DNA of 64,000 nt, taken from positions 310,001 through 374,000 of the forward strand of contig JAHBTP010000003.1 of NCBI GenBank assembly GCA_019638485.1, written 5' to 3'. A program made the position numbers and the translations under genes. This stretch comes from Ferruginibacter sp. (GTDB lineage Bacteria; Bacteroidota; Bacteroidia; Chitinophagales; Chitinophagaceae). Under the pieces are notes generated by a model. The model was not told the origin of the DNA, ran no database searches, and worked only from the letters and a program-made list of their open reading frames with translations. This document shows, one piece after another, positions 52,837-61,747 of the stretch; position 1 is the first letter of the stretch, and the number at the start of each line of letters is the position of its first letter.

Positions 52837-54384
52837 ATGTACGTAAAAACATTCGGCAGTGCACTTAACGGTGTAGAAGCTATAACCCTCACCATCGAAG
52901 TAGATGTAAACAATCAAGGAAAACACTATTACATAGTAGGGCTTCCGGACAATGCGGTAAAAGAAAGTTTACAAAGGGTGGAAAGTGCAATAAAAAGTTT
53001 AGACTTATACATGCCACGAACAAAGCTGGTAATAAATCTTGCTCCGGCTGATATAAAAAAGAGCGGTACTGCGCTCGACCTTCCAATTGCCATCGGCACA
53101 TTAGCAGCAACCGAACAAATTAAACAACCGGAAGAAATTGCACATTATGTGATCATGGGTGAGCTCAGCCTTGATGGTGAATTAAGGCCCATTCACGGTG
53201 CCTTACCTATGGCATTACAAGCACAAAAAGAAGGATTTGCCGGAATGATAATCACTGAAGAAAATGCAAGTGAAGCTGCTTTAGTAGAAGGGTTTCCTGT
53301 ATATGGAGTTAAGCATCTTCAGGAAGTCATTGATTTTTTCTCAGGGAGGCAAAAGCCTCAACCGGTTACCGTTGATATTAAAGCAGCCTTTGAAGAAAAG
53401 GGTGATTTTTATGATTTTGATTTTGCTGATGTAAAAGGACAAGAGAATATCAAGCGCGCATTAGAAGTAGCTGCCGCAGGTGGGCATAATGTGATATTAA
53501 TTGGCCCTCCGGGCGCAGGAAAAACCATGTTGGCAAAACGTATTCCTTCTATCTTACCCCCACTTAGCCTTAAAGAAGCATTAGAAACAACAAAAATTTA
53601 CAGCGTATCAGGAAAACTTACTAATCATTCAGGACTAATAACACGCAGACCATTCAGAAACCCTCATCACTCCATTTCAAATGCAGGTTTGGTAGGCGGT
53701 GGAGGACATCCTCAACCGGGAGAAATATCACTTGCACACAATGGCGTATTATTTCTTGATGAACTTCCAGAATTTCAACGTACTGTTCTTGAAGTAATGA
53801 GGCAACCTATGGAAGAGAGAAAAGTAACTATTTCGAGAGCAAAATCAACGATAGAATTTCCGGCCGGATTTATGCTTATTGCAAGTATGAACCCATGCCC
53901 TTGCGGTTTCTTTAATCATCCTGAAAAAGAATGTTCTTGTATCCAGGGTGCAGTACAGAAATATCTAAATAAAGTTTCCGGCCCACTTCTTGACAGAATT
54001 GATTTACACGTAGAAGTAACACCGGTTCCGTTTCAAGAATTATCAAAAGACCACATTACAGAAAAGAGTAAAACAATAAGAGAAAGAGTTATCTCAGCAA
54101 GAGAAATTCAAAAAGAGAGATTTCATAAAACAGATATTTATTGCAATGCACAGATGAGCCATAAGCAACTCAATAAAGTTTGTCATTTGCCTGAAGAGGG
54201 TAGGAAATTATTAAAAACATCTATGGATAAACTAAACTTATCTGCACGAGCGTATGACCGAATCCTAAAAGTAAGTAGAACAATTGCCGATTTAGATAAT
54301 GCAGAAAATATAGAAATTGAACATCTTGCCGAGGCAATCCAATACCGAAGCCTTGATAGAGAGACTTGGTTTGGAAGCGAATAG
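52837..54384 (+). CDS. comM: YifB/ComM-family Mg-chelatase-like AAA+ ATPase
   Basis: A 515-residue AAA+ protein. It has the N-terminal ChlI/Lon-like domain (GSALNGVEAITLTIEVDVN, RTKLVINLAPADIKKSGTAL). Walker A is GPPGAGKTMLAKR (near 223), and the RNPHHSISNAGLVGGG insert follows. Walker B is GVLFLDELPEF, and the C-terminal lid holds SARAYDRILKVSRTIADLD. The zinc cluster CPCGFFNHPEKECSC is typical of ComM, which helps branch migration during natural transformation in some bacteria. Whether this organism is transformable is unknown. The 289 bases after the gene hold nothing I can name. Confidence 0.92.
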   Translation: MYVKTFGSALNGVEAITLTIEVDVNNQGKHYYIVGLPDNAVKESLQRVESAIKSLDLYMPRTKLVINLAPADIKKSGTALDLPIAIGTLAATEQIKQPEEIAHYVIMGELSLDGELRPIHGALPMALQAQKEGFAGMIITEENASEAALVEGFPVYGVKHLQEVIDFFSGRQKPQPVTVDIKAAFEEKGDFYDFDFADVKGQENIKRALEVAAAGGHNVILIGPPGAGKTMLAKRIPSILPPLSLKEALETTKIYSVSGKLTNHSGLITRRPFRNPHHSISNAGLVGGGGHPQPGEISLAHNGVLFLDELPEFQRTVLEVMRQPMEERKVTISRAKSTIEFPAGFMLIASMNPCPCGFFNHPEKECSCIQGAVQKYLNKVSGPLLDRIDLHVEVTPVPFQELSKDHITEKSKTIRERVISAREIQKERFHKTDIYCNAQMSHKQLNKVCHLPEEGRKLLKTSMDKLNLSARAYDRILKVSRTIADLDNAENIEIEHLAEAIQYRSLDRETWFGSE

Positions 54385-54673
54385 GAACAATCCTTTAGGT
54401 AGGTTGCAGAAAGATTTTAGCAAATAAATACCCACAAAGGAAAAGATAAACTAAAAAAGGAAATTCATAAAATTGTCTGTGAGAGCAGGACGAAAGCCGG
54501 TAAATCTTTTGATGTGCTGCTAATTATTATTATTCTATTGAGTTCCCTAATGGTCTTGTTAAACAGTGTTCCATCTTTTCATCAAAAACACGGCGATCCG
54601 CTCTAACTTTTCGAATGGTATTTACCGTGTTCTTTACAATTGAAAGAGCAAATTATAAACAATGAAACAATTG

Positions 54674-55579
54674 TTATTCTTCAAGTTCAGGGCCCTGAAT
54701 CATTTCTCCCTTCCAACCCTTCCAAGCCTCCGGATTATACTTTCTTTCCAGTTCAAAAAAGGTATTACAAGGGCGAAAAGGGTCCTTATATTCTGCAGGC
54801 TGTTCATGAATTTCCAAAAGGTTTTTTCTCCAGGTCGTAAATACGGATTTTGTATTCTCATCTAAATTTTCATTTAGAAAGAGAGCACCGGATCTATAGC
54901 GTGGGTAGGAGTCCTCCAAATTCATCTTCCCGAATCTACTGCTTTCACTTGACCACACAGAATATCTTCTAATATCTCTAATTTTAATAGTGGGCATTTT
55001 AACTTGCAAAAAAGGTGGATAGGTGGCTCCTTCCTTTAAATAATAAATGATTTTGTACCCTTCAGGAAAATAAGAAAACTCTATCCGTTTATTTTTTATG
55101 CTTGATATAATTGTATCCTTTAAAAATTTATATTCATTATAAGGTCTTGAAGGTGTTCCATTCTTAACCTCTTTAAATGCCCCCCTCGATTCCAGATCGC
55201 GATAATTTAAACCCCCCTTCAATTTCGGAATATAAAAACTACAAATTGGTGGTGCGTCAGGTTCCATTACGAAATAATCCTGTCCGTACATTGTTCTTAA
55301 ATCAACAAACCTGTAAAATTCAAATTTTTCGGTTTCAGGATCAAATGGCTCACCGGTAATCTTCAGCCCTCCATCCCCATCCCTTAATTTCTCTTGAATA
55401 ATAACCGCACTGTCATCATACCAAACCAATCTTTCATACCACCTACCAAAAATAGGGTCTGTTAAAGAATCGGGAGAATAAACAAAAATAGAAAAAGCTC
55501 CGCTTGTAATAGGTTGCTTTATTGCCGGAGCACACGAATAGATTATTGCCAACAAAACAGCGATAATAATATTTCTCAT
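54674..55579 (-). CDS. Hypothetical lipoprotein
   Basis: A 301-residue protein starting MRNIIIAVLLAIIYSC, a lipoprotein signal with a lipid-accepting cysteine at 16; an upstream in-frame TTG adds two residues only. The mature part includes FVYSPDSLTDPIFGRWYERLVWYDDSAVI and later DIRRYSVWSSESSRF and PFRPCNTFFELERKYNPEAW. I recognise no family. It is the last of three minus-strand genes, 21 bases after the preceding one, and is probably in the same transcript. Confidence 0.68.
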   Translation of the reverse strand: MRNIIIAVLLAIIYSCAPAIKQPITSGAFSIFVYSPDSLTDPIFGRWYERLVWYDDSAVIIQEKLRDGDGGLKITGEPFDPETEKFEFYRFVDLRTMYGQDYFVMEPDAPPICSFYIPKLKGGLNYRDLESRGAFKEVKNGTPSRPYNEYKFLKDTIISSIKNKRIEFSYFPEGYKIIYYLKEGATYPPFLQVKMPTIKIRDIRRYSVWSSESSRFGKMNLEDSYPRYRSGALFLNENLDENTKSVFTTWRKNLLEIHEQPAEYKDPFRPCNTFFELERKYNPEAWKGWKGEMIQGPELEE

Positions 55580-55600
55580 ATTCAATTAATTTAATTCGAG

Positions 55601-56176
55601 TTAATTGAAAAAATTACTTGCATGAAAAAGGGCTTGCCCTGAATAAGTACCTAATACGAAATCATCCGCTGGAGCCTTAAGGGTTACATAGTTAAATACC
55701 CTTAAGGTTTTCATATCATTTAGAAAGTTATGAAGATATCCATAATTTTCCATGCGCAAATCGCTACGTGTTCTTCTAAAAACTAATCCCGGTATAGCCT
55801 CAATAAATTCTTCAAATACATTTAAAGATGAATTTTGATATGTACACCCTTTAGCTGTAACATGGCAAAACAATTCAATGTAATAGCCGGCTTCTACAAC
55901 ATCGCGATATTTAGCGTATTTGTTACCGGTAACCATTGTACATGTATCCTCATATCCATTTCCTCCATTTCCCCAATATGCGCCCTCATCACAAAAAGTA
56001 GAAAATGGCGAACATTCTGCACTTCCTCCTACTTCACTATCGCAAGAAGTAAATAAATATTGTGAATATTCAATTGTTGAACCATCGCTAAAATAAAGAG
56101 TGGTAACTAAAGAATACTGAATACATTTTAAAGTGCTGTTACGCTCAGCCTGTACCACTTCCGATCGAATAATCAT
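55601..56176 (-). CDS. Hypothetical cysteine-rich protein, probable 3' half of a split gene
   Basis: A 191-residue protein without a signal peptide, yet rich in cysteine (for example FTSCDSEVGGSAECSPFSTFC), which is typical of exported proteins. The start overlaps the stop of the upstream gene as ATGA. The segment CIQYSLVTTLYFSDGSTIEYS resembles, from memory, the C-terminal part of Chitinophagaceae hypothetical lipoproteins whose N-terminal part looks like the upstream gene. Joining the two would need only one extra A in the AAA before the overlap. It may be the second half of a frameshifted gene, or a translationally coupled partner. Confidence 0.55.
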   Translation of the reverse strand: MIIRSEVVQAERNSTLKCIQYSLVTTLYFSDGSTIEYSQYLFTSCDSEVGGSAECSPFSTFCDEGAYWGNGGNGYEDTCTMVTGNKYAKYRDVVEAGYYIELFCHVTAKGCTYQNSSLNVFEEFIEAIPGLVFRRTRSDLRMENYGYLHNFLNDMKTLRVFNYVTLKAPADDFVLGTYSGQALFHASNFFN

Positions 56177-56673
56177 TTGGTCTTCAAGATATATTCATAT
56201 AATTTTACATCACCAAGAGTAAGCCAGGCAATTCTTCCATCTTCAACCACAGTGGACGTTTTTAAAAATCTTGCAAAAGAAATTTCAGGTTGACTGTTAA
56301 AATTTAAATTATCAGAATAAAATAAAGCTATATTTCCCTTTTTTATACGGCCTAATGTATCCTCCAATAACACAAAATATTGAAATGGTATTGAATCCTC
56401 TTTAACATGTTGACTAAATTTTACTGGCCTTAATGGAACAATTTTTAATTTTTCTCCTTCATAATCTTCAGAATACATTTTATCAAATTCAGCATTCGAA
56501 ATTATAGCCTCTAAAATTTCATTTGTATATAGCGTTGAGGGAGATTGAAGGCTTTCTAACCATTCGATTATTTTATTAGAATCGGGGTTACCTGATTTTA
56601 ACCCCGTTATACATTCGTCATTAACATTTTCTTCTAAAAAATCACTCTTTTTGCACGACAAACACCCGAGCAA
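56173..56673 (-). CDS. Hypothetical lipoprotein, probable 5' half of a split gene, no proper start codon
   Basis: The annotated frame begins at a TTG (56673) inside a lipoprotein signal. In the same frame upstream the sequence reads KHRRFSISECALILIIFFLL and then LGCLSCKKSD, a convincing signal peptide and lipobox. That upstream part, open to a TGA at 56776-56778, contains no ATG or GTG, and its only TTG is the one at 56673. The soluble part includes IVPLRPVKFSQHVKEDSIPF and YFVLLEDTLGRIKKGNIALF. Either an unusual start codon is used or the start has been lost. With the ATGA junction to the next gene, this looks like a decaying or frameshifted gene. Confidence 0.55.
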   Translation of the reverse strand: MLGCLSCKKSDFLEENVNDECITGLKSGNPDSNKIIEWLESLQSPSTLYTNEILEAIISNAEFDKMYSEDYEGEKLKIVPLRPVKFSQHVKEDSIPFQYFVLLEDTLGRIKKGNIALFYSDNLNFNSQPEISFARFLKTSTVVEDGRIAWLTLGDVKLYEYILKTK

Positions 56674-56992
56674 AAGAAAAAAAATAATTAAAATTAAAGC
56701 ACATTCCGAAATACTAAATCTGCGATGCTTTGTAAATACTAAGCAGGATTCATTAAATCTGCGGGGGGGAGGATATCATTTCCTTATATTTTTATCCTCT
56801 ATGAAAATATAAAAAAATATTATTTTAAAAAATTATAATTTATCTACCCATTTACTCCGGTAGGGAATAGCTTACTTATCAACAACTTAGAAAATTAACT
56901 TGTTGCACATAAGTAGAAATAATGAACAACAATTAAACATACCATTTGAAAGCGGATAAGGACTCGGAGCTACTGTAGAAGATAACAGATGT
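56674..56992. other. Intergenic interval between hypothetical cluster and TonB receptor
   Basis: The first ~100 bases carry the start-less signal-peptide frame of the hypothetical lipoprotein. A GAGGATA (56769-56775) / TATCCTC (56793-56799) inverted repeat and a run of seven G lie just upstream of that frame. The rest is AT-rich with no gene or terminator I can support. Confidence 0.4.
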
Positions 56993-59368
56993 TTACTTTT
57001 TCGGACCGGATATTTCAAAAGGTATCTGAAGGCTGATTGAAAAACTTCTTCCTATGTTGAATACCCCTTTCCTAAGCGTAACCGGATTAAGGTCGGTATA
57101 TTTTAATCGTGACAGATGCGACTGATAGATTTTATCGAAAATATTCATTGCCGTGAAATGAAAAGTGATATATCTACTTCGCCCATACACCCAATTACCT
57201 CCAACAGAAAAATTAACCAGCGTATATGCGTTTGTGTTAGTTTCAGTATTATATCCTGTAAATGGATGATTCTGTTTAAGATTTACATCTGCTTCTGCTT
57301 TCACATAAAGATTTGAAAAAGTCCTATTTCCTTTACGTTCTACTCTAATTTCAGAAAGAATGCGCGGTGCAGGTAATAGTGGCAGGTTACTGCTTCCGCC
57401 CAATGGCGTTACAAAGCGCCCGTTTACAAGTGAAAGCGCACTTTTCAGATGCAGCCAGTCAAGCGGATGCGGATGCACATCAACTGACATCTCCATCCCC
57501 CACATATAAGCTTTGTGTTCATTAAAAGCAAATGCAGAAAGTGTATCGCTGTGATGAATAAGTACAGAATCCTCTCCTGAATAAGCAGCTAATCTTTGAT
57601 AAAAAATATAGTTTGAAAAATAATTTGTAAATCCGGATATGGAGAATGAAAGATGGTCGGTATTTTTTTCTATGGCTATATCTCCCTGCCAGTTCATTTC
57701 ATTTTTAAGTTTGCTATTGCCGTATTCAAAGCGAAGCGTACCTTCATGTGCGCCATAACTGGCTAATTCTGCCATTGAGGGTGTTCGATAGGAATGAGAA
57801 AAATTCAGCTTGATGTTCGATTGAAGGTTGGGTGCCCAGGCAAATCCTATGCTACCAGAAATATTTTGTAGTGATTTATGAAAACCGGGTCTTTGTTCAT
57901 TATCGGCACTCGTCATTTCTTTAACTGCAATATTACGAGTGTCAACCCTGACACCACCTGCAATGGTTAGCTTTTGAAATTTTCTTTGAGCATAAACAAA
58001 CACGCCTGCATCTACAAGATCATAATCGGGAATAATATATTCGTCAAGATGATTTTTATTTTCTTGATACATGCCTGTTATCCCAGTGGTTAAATCCCAT
58101 GTTGATTTATCAATCAAGAAAAAACGGCTAACCCACCCCAAGGTATTCAGCCTAAAATCCAATTCAGGCCCTTTGGAGGCAAAATGTCCGAATTCCTTTC
58201 TGTGGTTTTGCTGCATACTAACGTTTAGGTATAAACGCTTTCTTAACACTTTAAATAAATTATCAGCATTTACTTTAATATGCTGCACATCCTGATAAGG
58301 AGTATGCGGCTGAGACGAATTCTCATTACCGGTATATGCATGCTGATTACCAAAATCATCTTCATAGGCAAACTGCCCCAGGCTGTTACGTAAACCCTCT
58401 ACTATACCTGCCTTAAGGTGATAAAAATTTCCGCCAATACGGGCATAACCCCATTTTCTTTTTATACCGGTTAATATTGCGGCGCTGCTTTGGCGATATC
58501 TGGAATTATATACTTTCCCGTCTGCTCTATTTTCATAATCAGCAGAGGTGCGTGCTGAAAGCGACATTTGTAATGTAGCACTATGCTGTTGGGTGGCTAA
58601 CCATCCGCTCACTTTCCGTAATCTACTATTAGTTTGATAATCTGAGGACAGGTTTCCTTTCCATATTCCTTCAGAAACAGGGATGTCTGAAATAATATTA
58701 ATAACACCTGCCATGGCATCACTTCCATATACAAGTGAAGCAGGCCCTTTTATTATTTCAATTCGCTGAACCATTGCATCGTCAATCTCCAAACCATGCT
58801 CATCACCCCATTGCTGTCCTTCCTGACGAACACCATCTTGCACCACCAACACACGGCTGTTACCCAGCCCCCTAATAACCGGTTTTCCGATTCCATTACC
58901 GGTTGACAGATTACTTATTCCCGGAATTGAAGAAATACGTTCTACCAGGCTTCCGGGTGCCAACCGATTCATTTCTGCTGCTTTCAGCACCGTAACTTTA
59001 ATCGGTACATTGCGCACATTTGCAGAGCGAACAATGCCGGTTACTACCACCGTTTTGTTTTCAAGAATGGTAGGTGATAATTGATAAATGTAAGTTTTAC
59101 CTGCAACAAAAGAAAAAGTTTCAACAACAGATTCATACCCTACACAAGACAATTCAATGGTATGGCTACCCGGTGATAAAAACGATATAGAGAAATATCC
59201 GGAGTCATTACTAAGTGAACTTATCTTTAAATCGGAAAAAAAAACGGTAACACCGGGCAATGGCTTACCGGTAGAAATATCTAAAATAATTCCAGTAAAT
59301 ACATTCTGTGCATTAGCCGTTGTACAATGGTAAATAAAACAAAGTACTAAAAGGGATAAATAACGCAT
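56993..59368 (-). CDS. TonB-dependent receptor with CarboxypepD-regulatory-like domain
   Basis: A 791-residue outer-membrane receptor. Its signal peptide is MRYLSLLVLCFIYHCTTANAQ. A carboxypeptidase-regulatory-like domain comes next (TGIILDISTGKPLPGVTVFF, GYFSISFLSPGSHTIELSCVGYE). A plug follows (VRGxx-type PVIRGLGNSRVLVVQDGVRQ, VQRIEIIKGPASLVYGSDAMAGVINI), then a barrel. Plug sequence and size suggest a metal or metal-chelate transporter, with EHGLEIDDAMVQRIE close to receptors for metals such as zinc or copper; the substrate is unproven. A perfect palindrome covers the promoter. The start at 59368 is chosen over an ATG five codons earlier, which abuts the palindrome. Confidence 0.9.
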   Translation of the reverse strand: MRYLSLLVLCFIYHCTTANAQNVFTGIILDISTGKPLPGVTVFFSDLKISSLSNDSGYFSISFLSPGSHTIELSCVGYESVVETFSFVAGKTYIYQLSPTILENKTVVVTGIVRSANVRNVPIKVTVLKAAEMNRLAPGSLVERISSIPGISNLSTGNGIGKPVIRGLGNSRVLVVQDGVRQEGQQWGDEHGLEIDDAMVQRIEIIKGPASLVYGSDAMAGVINIISDIPVSEGIWKGNLSSDYQTNSRLRKVSGWLATQQHSATLQMSLSARTSADYENRADGKVYNSRYRQSSAAILTGIKRKWGYARIGGNFYHLKAGIVEGLRNSLGQFAYEDDFGNQHAYTGNENSSQPHTPYQDVQHIKVNADNLFKVLRKRLYLNVSMQQNHRKEFGHFASKGPELDFRLNTLGWVSRFFLIDKSTWDLTTGITGMYQENKNHLDEYIIPDYDLVDAGVFVYAQRKFQKLTIAGGVRVDTRNIAVKEMTSADNEQRPGFHKSLQNISGSIGFAWAPNLQSNIKLNFSHSYRTPSMAELASYGAHEGTLRFEYGNSKLKNEMNWQGDIAIEKNTDHLSFSISGFTNYFSNYIFYQRLAAYSGEDSVLIHHSDTLSAFAFNEHKAYMWGMEMSVDVHPHPLDWLHLKSALSLVNGRFVTPLGGSSNLPLLPAPRILSEIRVERKGNRTFSNLYVKAEADVNLKQNHPFTGYNTETNTNAYTLVNFSVGGNWVYGRSRYITFHFTAMNIFDKIYQSHLSRLKYTDLNPVTLRKGVFNIGRSFSISLQIPFEISGPKK

Positions 59369-59383
59369 GAAGTAAAATTGCAT

Positions 59384-59407
59384 TTTTGCAACACTGTTGC
59401 AAAATTA
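59384..59407 (-). promoter_or_regulatory. Palindromic operator over the TonB-receptor promoter
   Basis: TTTTGCAACA (59384-59393) and TGTTGCAAAA (59395-59404) are a perfect 10-base inverted repeat around one central base. On the minus strand, TAATTTTG (59400-59407), an exact TAnnTTTG match, overlaps the palindrome, so the transcription start should fall within it. A dimeric repressor such as a Fur/Zur-type metalloregulator would fit; the regulator is not identified. Confidence 0.65.
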
Positions 59408-59437
59408 CAATTTTCATTATATAAAGAGACCAACGAG

Positions 59438-60616
59438 TTAGGATATATTTTCAATAATTCCTGCAATTCCTTGTCCACCGCCTACACATGCAGTAACTAT
59501 TCCATATTTCTTATTCAGTCTCTTCATATCGTTAAGAATTTGAATAGTCAGTTTACATCCCGTACAGCCTAAGGGGTGTCCTAACGCAATAGCTCCTCCG
59601 TTAATATTTACTATTTCAGGATTCATCTGCAAATGCCTGATTACTGCCACAGATTGAGAAGCAAAGGCTTCATTGAGTTCTACCAAGTCAATATCCGAAA
59701 GCTTCATACCTGCTTGTTTTAAAACTTTTGGCACTGCGGCCATTGGGCCTGTACCCATAATTCGAGGATGCACTCCGGCGCTTGCACAATTCACTAACCT
59801 ACCAATAGGTTTAAGATTTAATTGTTTTATCATTTCTTCGCTCATTACAATAACAAATGCGGCTCCATCACTTGTTTGAGATGAATTACCTGCTGTTACC
59901 GAACCTCCTTGAGCAAATACGGGTTTCAATTTAGATAAAACTTCTACTGTTGTATTTGGTCTAACTCCTTCATCGGTATCAAATGTGGTTATCTTCGTTT
60001 GCTTCTTACCGTTATGATCAACATAAACATCTTCAATCTGAACCGGCAAAATCCCACTTTTAAAATATCCTTCCTTAATAGCGATAGTAGCTTTACGATG
60101 ACTATTATATGCAAATTCATCTTGTGCCTCACGGGTTACTTTAAATTCATTGGCTACTGCTTCGGCAGTTAAACCCATTGGCAAATAAAAATCAGGATCA
60201 AATTGAGCAATGTCGTAAGACGGAACCGTTTTCCATCCCCCTGTTGGTACCAAGCTCATACTTTCTGTTCCACCTGCAATAATACATGAGGCCATGCCGG
60301 TACGGATTTTTGCAGTAGCCATAGCAATACTTTCCAGCCCACTGGCACAATAACGGTTAATAGTAATGCCGGCTGTTTCTACACCGATAGCACGAGCAGC
60401 AATGATACGACCCACCTGTAACCCTTGTTCTGCTTCAGGAACAGCATTTCCTACAATAACATCATCCACCAATTTAGGGTCAAGCTGAGGTACACTCGCC
60501 ATCAATGCTTTAATTACTGTAATGGCCAAATCATCCGGTCTGGTAAACCTCAAACTGCCTCGTTTACTTTTCCCAACTGCGGTACGATAGCCTGCCACTA
60601 TATATGCTTCTTGCAT
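59438..60616 (-). CDS. Acetyl-CoA C-acyltransferase (thiolase)
   Basis: A 392-residue thiolase that cleaves 3-ketoacyl-CoA or joins acetyl-CoA units. The nucleophile C90 sits in NRYCASGLES, NEAFASQSVAV marks the CoA-binding helix, and GGAIALGHPLGCTG and CVGGGQGIAG carry the catalytic His and second Cys. The full-length family pattern (EAEQGLQVGRIIAARAI near 61-77) supports a degradative FadA-like enzyme more than a biosynthetic one, but no fadB is adjacent. A TACCTTTG element lies 41 bases upstream. The TonB receptor follows on the same strand but has its own promoter. Confidence 0.93.
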   Translation of the reverse strand: MQEAYIVAGYRTAVGKSKRGSLRFTRPDDLAITVIKALMASVPQLDPKLVDDVIVGNAVPEAEQGLQVGRIIAARAIGVETAGITINRYCASGLESIAMATAKIRTGMASCIIAGGTESMSLVPTGGWKTVPSYDIAQFDPDFYLPMGLTAEAVANEFKVTREAQDEFAYNSHRKATIAIKEGYFKSGILPVQIEDVYVDHNGKKQTKITTFDTDEGVRPNTTVEVLSKLKPVFAQGGSVTAGNSSQTSDGAAFVIVMSEEMIKQLNLKPIGRLVNCASAGVHPRIMGTGPMAAVPKVLKQAGMKLSDIDLVELNEAFASQSVAVIRHLQMNPEIVNINGGAIALGHPLGCTGCKLTIQILNDMKRLNKKYGIVTACVGGGQGIAGIIENIS

Positions 60617-60656
60617 GATAATAAAGTTTAAATAGTTGTTTATGCAACTTCCTAAT

Positions 60657-60664
60657 CAAAGGTA
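60657..60664 (-). promoter_or_regulatory. Bacteroidota -7 promoter element before thiolase gene
   Basis: Minus strand TACCTTTG, an exact TAnnTTTG match, 41 bases before the thiolase ATG. Confidence 0.48.
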
Positions 60665-60701
60665 TAATTAACGACTCAAAACAAAAAACGAAAATCATAG
60701 T

Positions 60702-60709
60702 TAATTTCG
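60702..60709 (+). promoter_or_regulatory. -7-like element before pyrD
   Basis: TAATTTCG, one mismatch to TAnnTTTG, 5 bases before the pyrD ATG. Confidence 0.4.
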
Positions 60710-60714
60710 CAGCG

Positions 60715-61746
60715 ATGTACAAAATTATCAGAAGTATCTTTTTCCTCTTTGATGCGGAGCGCGTACATTATTTTTCAATGAACCTTCTTTGTTGGTTATG
60801 CAAAAGTCGTACCATTCGAAAAGTGCTCATGCATATCTTCCAACCGCCTGATCGTCCGGTTACTATTGCAGGATTATCATTTAAGAATCCAATTGGTTTG
60901 GCTGCCGGCTTTGATAAAAATGCGCAATACCTACAGGCGCTCGAAACATTAGGATTTGGTTTTGTAGAAATAGGAACAATTACTCCTATTGCACAAGCAG
61001 GGAACGAAAAACCCAGATTATTCAGGCTACCAAAGGACAAGGCTATTATTAACCGTATGGGTTTTAATAATGCAGGACTAGAAGAAGTTAAAGAAAATAT
61101 TGAAGCCTTTAAGCGTGTATCCGTAACCGAAAGCCGTATGATGCTTATCGGTGGAAATATTGGTAAAAATAAAATAACACCAAACGAGCTGGCATGGAGG
61201 GACTATGAAATTTGTTTTGAAGCATTATATAACACAGTAGATTATTTTGTAGTTAATGTAAGTAGCCCCAATACGCCCGGGCTGCGTGCTCTACAAGAAA
61301 AGGAATCTTTGTATCAAATTCTTACACAACTTCAAAAAAAGCGACAGGCATTTTCAACCTATAAACCCATCTTTTTAAAAATAGCGCCGGATTTAGAAAA
61401 CACTCAGGCAGATAATATATTTAGCTTGGCACTTGAGATAAAGTTAGACGGCTTAATCATTTCAAACACCACAATTAAAAGAGAAGGACTTTCTTCCTCC
61501 TCTCATTTGATAGAAAGCATTGGAGCGGGAGGGCTAAGTGGGAAGCCTCTTCAGCACCGTGCACAAGAATTATTGGAGCGTGCGAATAATATTTGTGGAA
61601 AGCAACTTTCACTCATTGGCAGTGGAGGAATTTTCAGCGCCAAAGACATGCAGGAGCGCATTGGGGCAGGTGCTCATTTAGTACAAGTGTTTACCGGCTT
61701 CATTTATCAGGGTCCTTCTATTGTAAAGCAACTTCTAAAACCTTAA
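60715..61746 (+). CDS. pyrD: Dihydroorotate dehydrogenase (quinone), class 2
   Basis: Oxidises dihydroorotate to orotate with a membrane quinone, the fourth step of pyrimidine synthesis; pyrC, the third step, is at 50154. The 343-residue enzyme has the class 2 N-terminal helical extension (YKIIRSIFFLFDAERVHYFS), FKNPIGLAAGFDKNAQ, NRMGFNNAG, the catalytic-serine segment NVSSPNTPGLRALQ, and GSGGIFSAKDMQERIGAGA for flavin binding. The TerC gene begins one base after its stop. Confidence 0.95.
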   Translation: MYKIIRSIFFLFDAERVHYFSMNLLCWLCKSRTIRKVLMHIFQPPDRPVTIAGLSFKNPIGLAAGFDKNAQYLQALETLGFGFVEIGTITPIAQAGNEKPRLFRLPKDKAIINRMGFNNAGLEEVKENIEAFKRVSVTESRMMLIGGNIGKNKITPNELAWRDYEICFEALYNTVDYFVVNVSSPNTPGLRALQEKESLYQILTQLQKKRQAFSTYKPIFLKIAPDLENTQADNIFSLALEIKLDGLIISNTTIKREGLSSSSHLIESIGAGGLSGKPLQHRAQELLERANNICGKQLSLIGSGGIFSAKDMQERIGAGAHLVQVFTGFIYQGPSIVKQLLKP

Positions 61747-61747
61747 C

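Noticed and set aside
54640-54865. Two overlapping plus-strand frames opposite the end of the hypothetical lipoprotein gene
   Set aside because: Antisense to the real gene's C-terminal end, different frames over the same bases, no motif.
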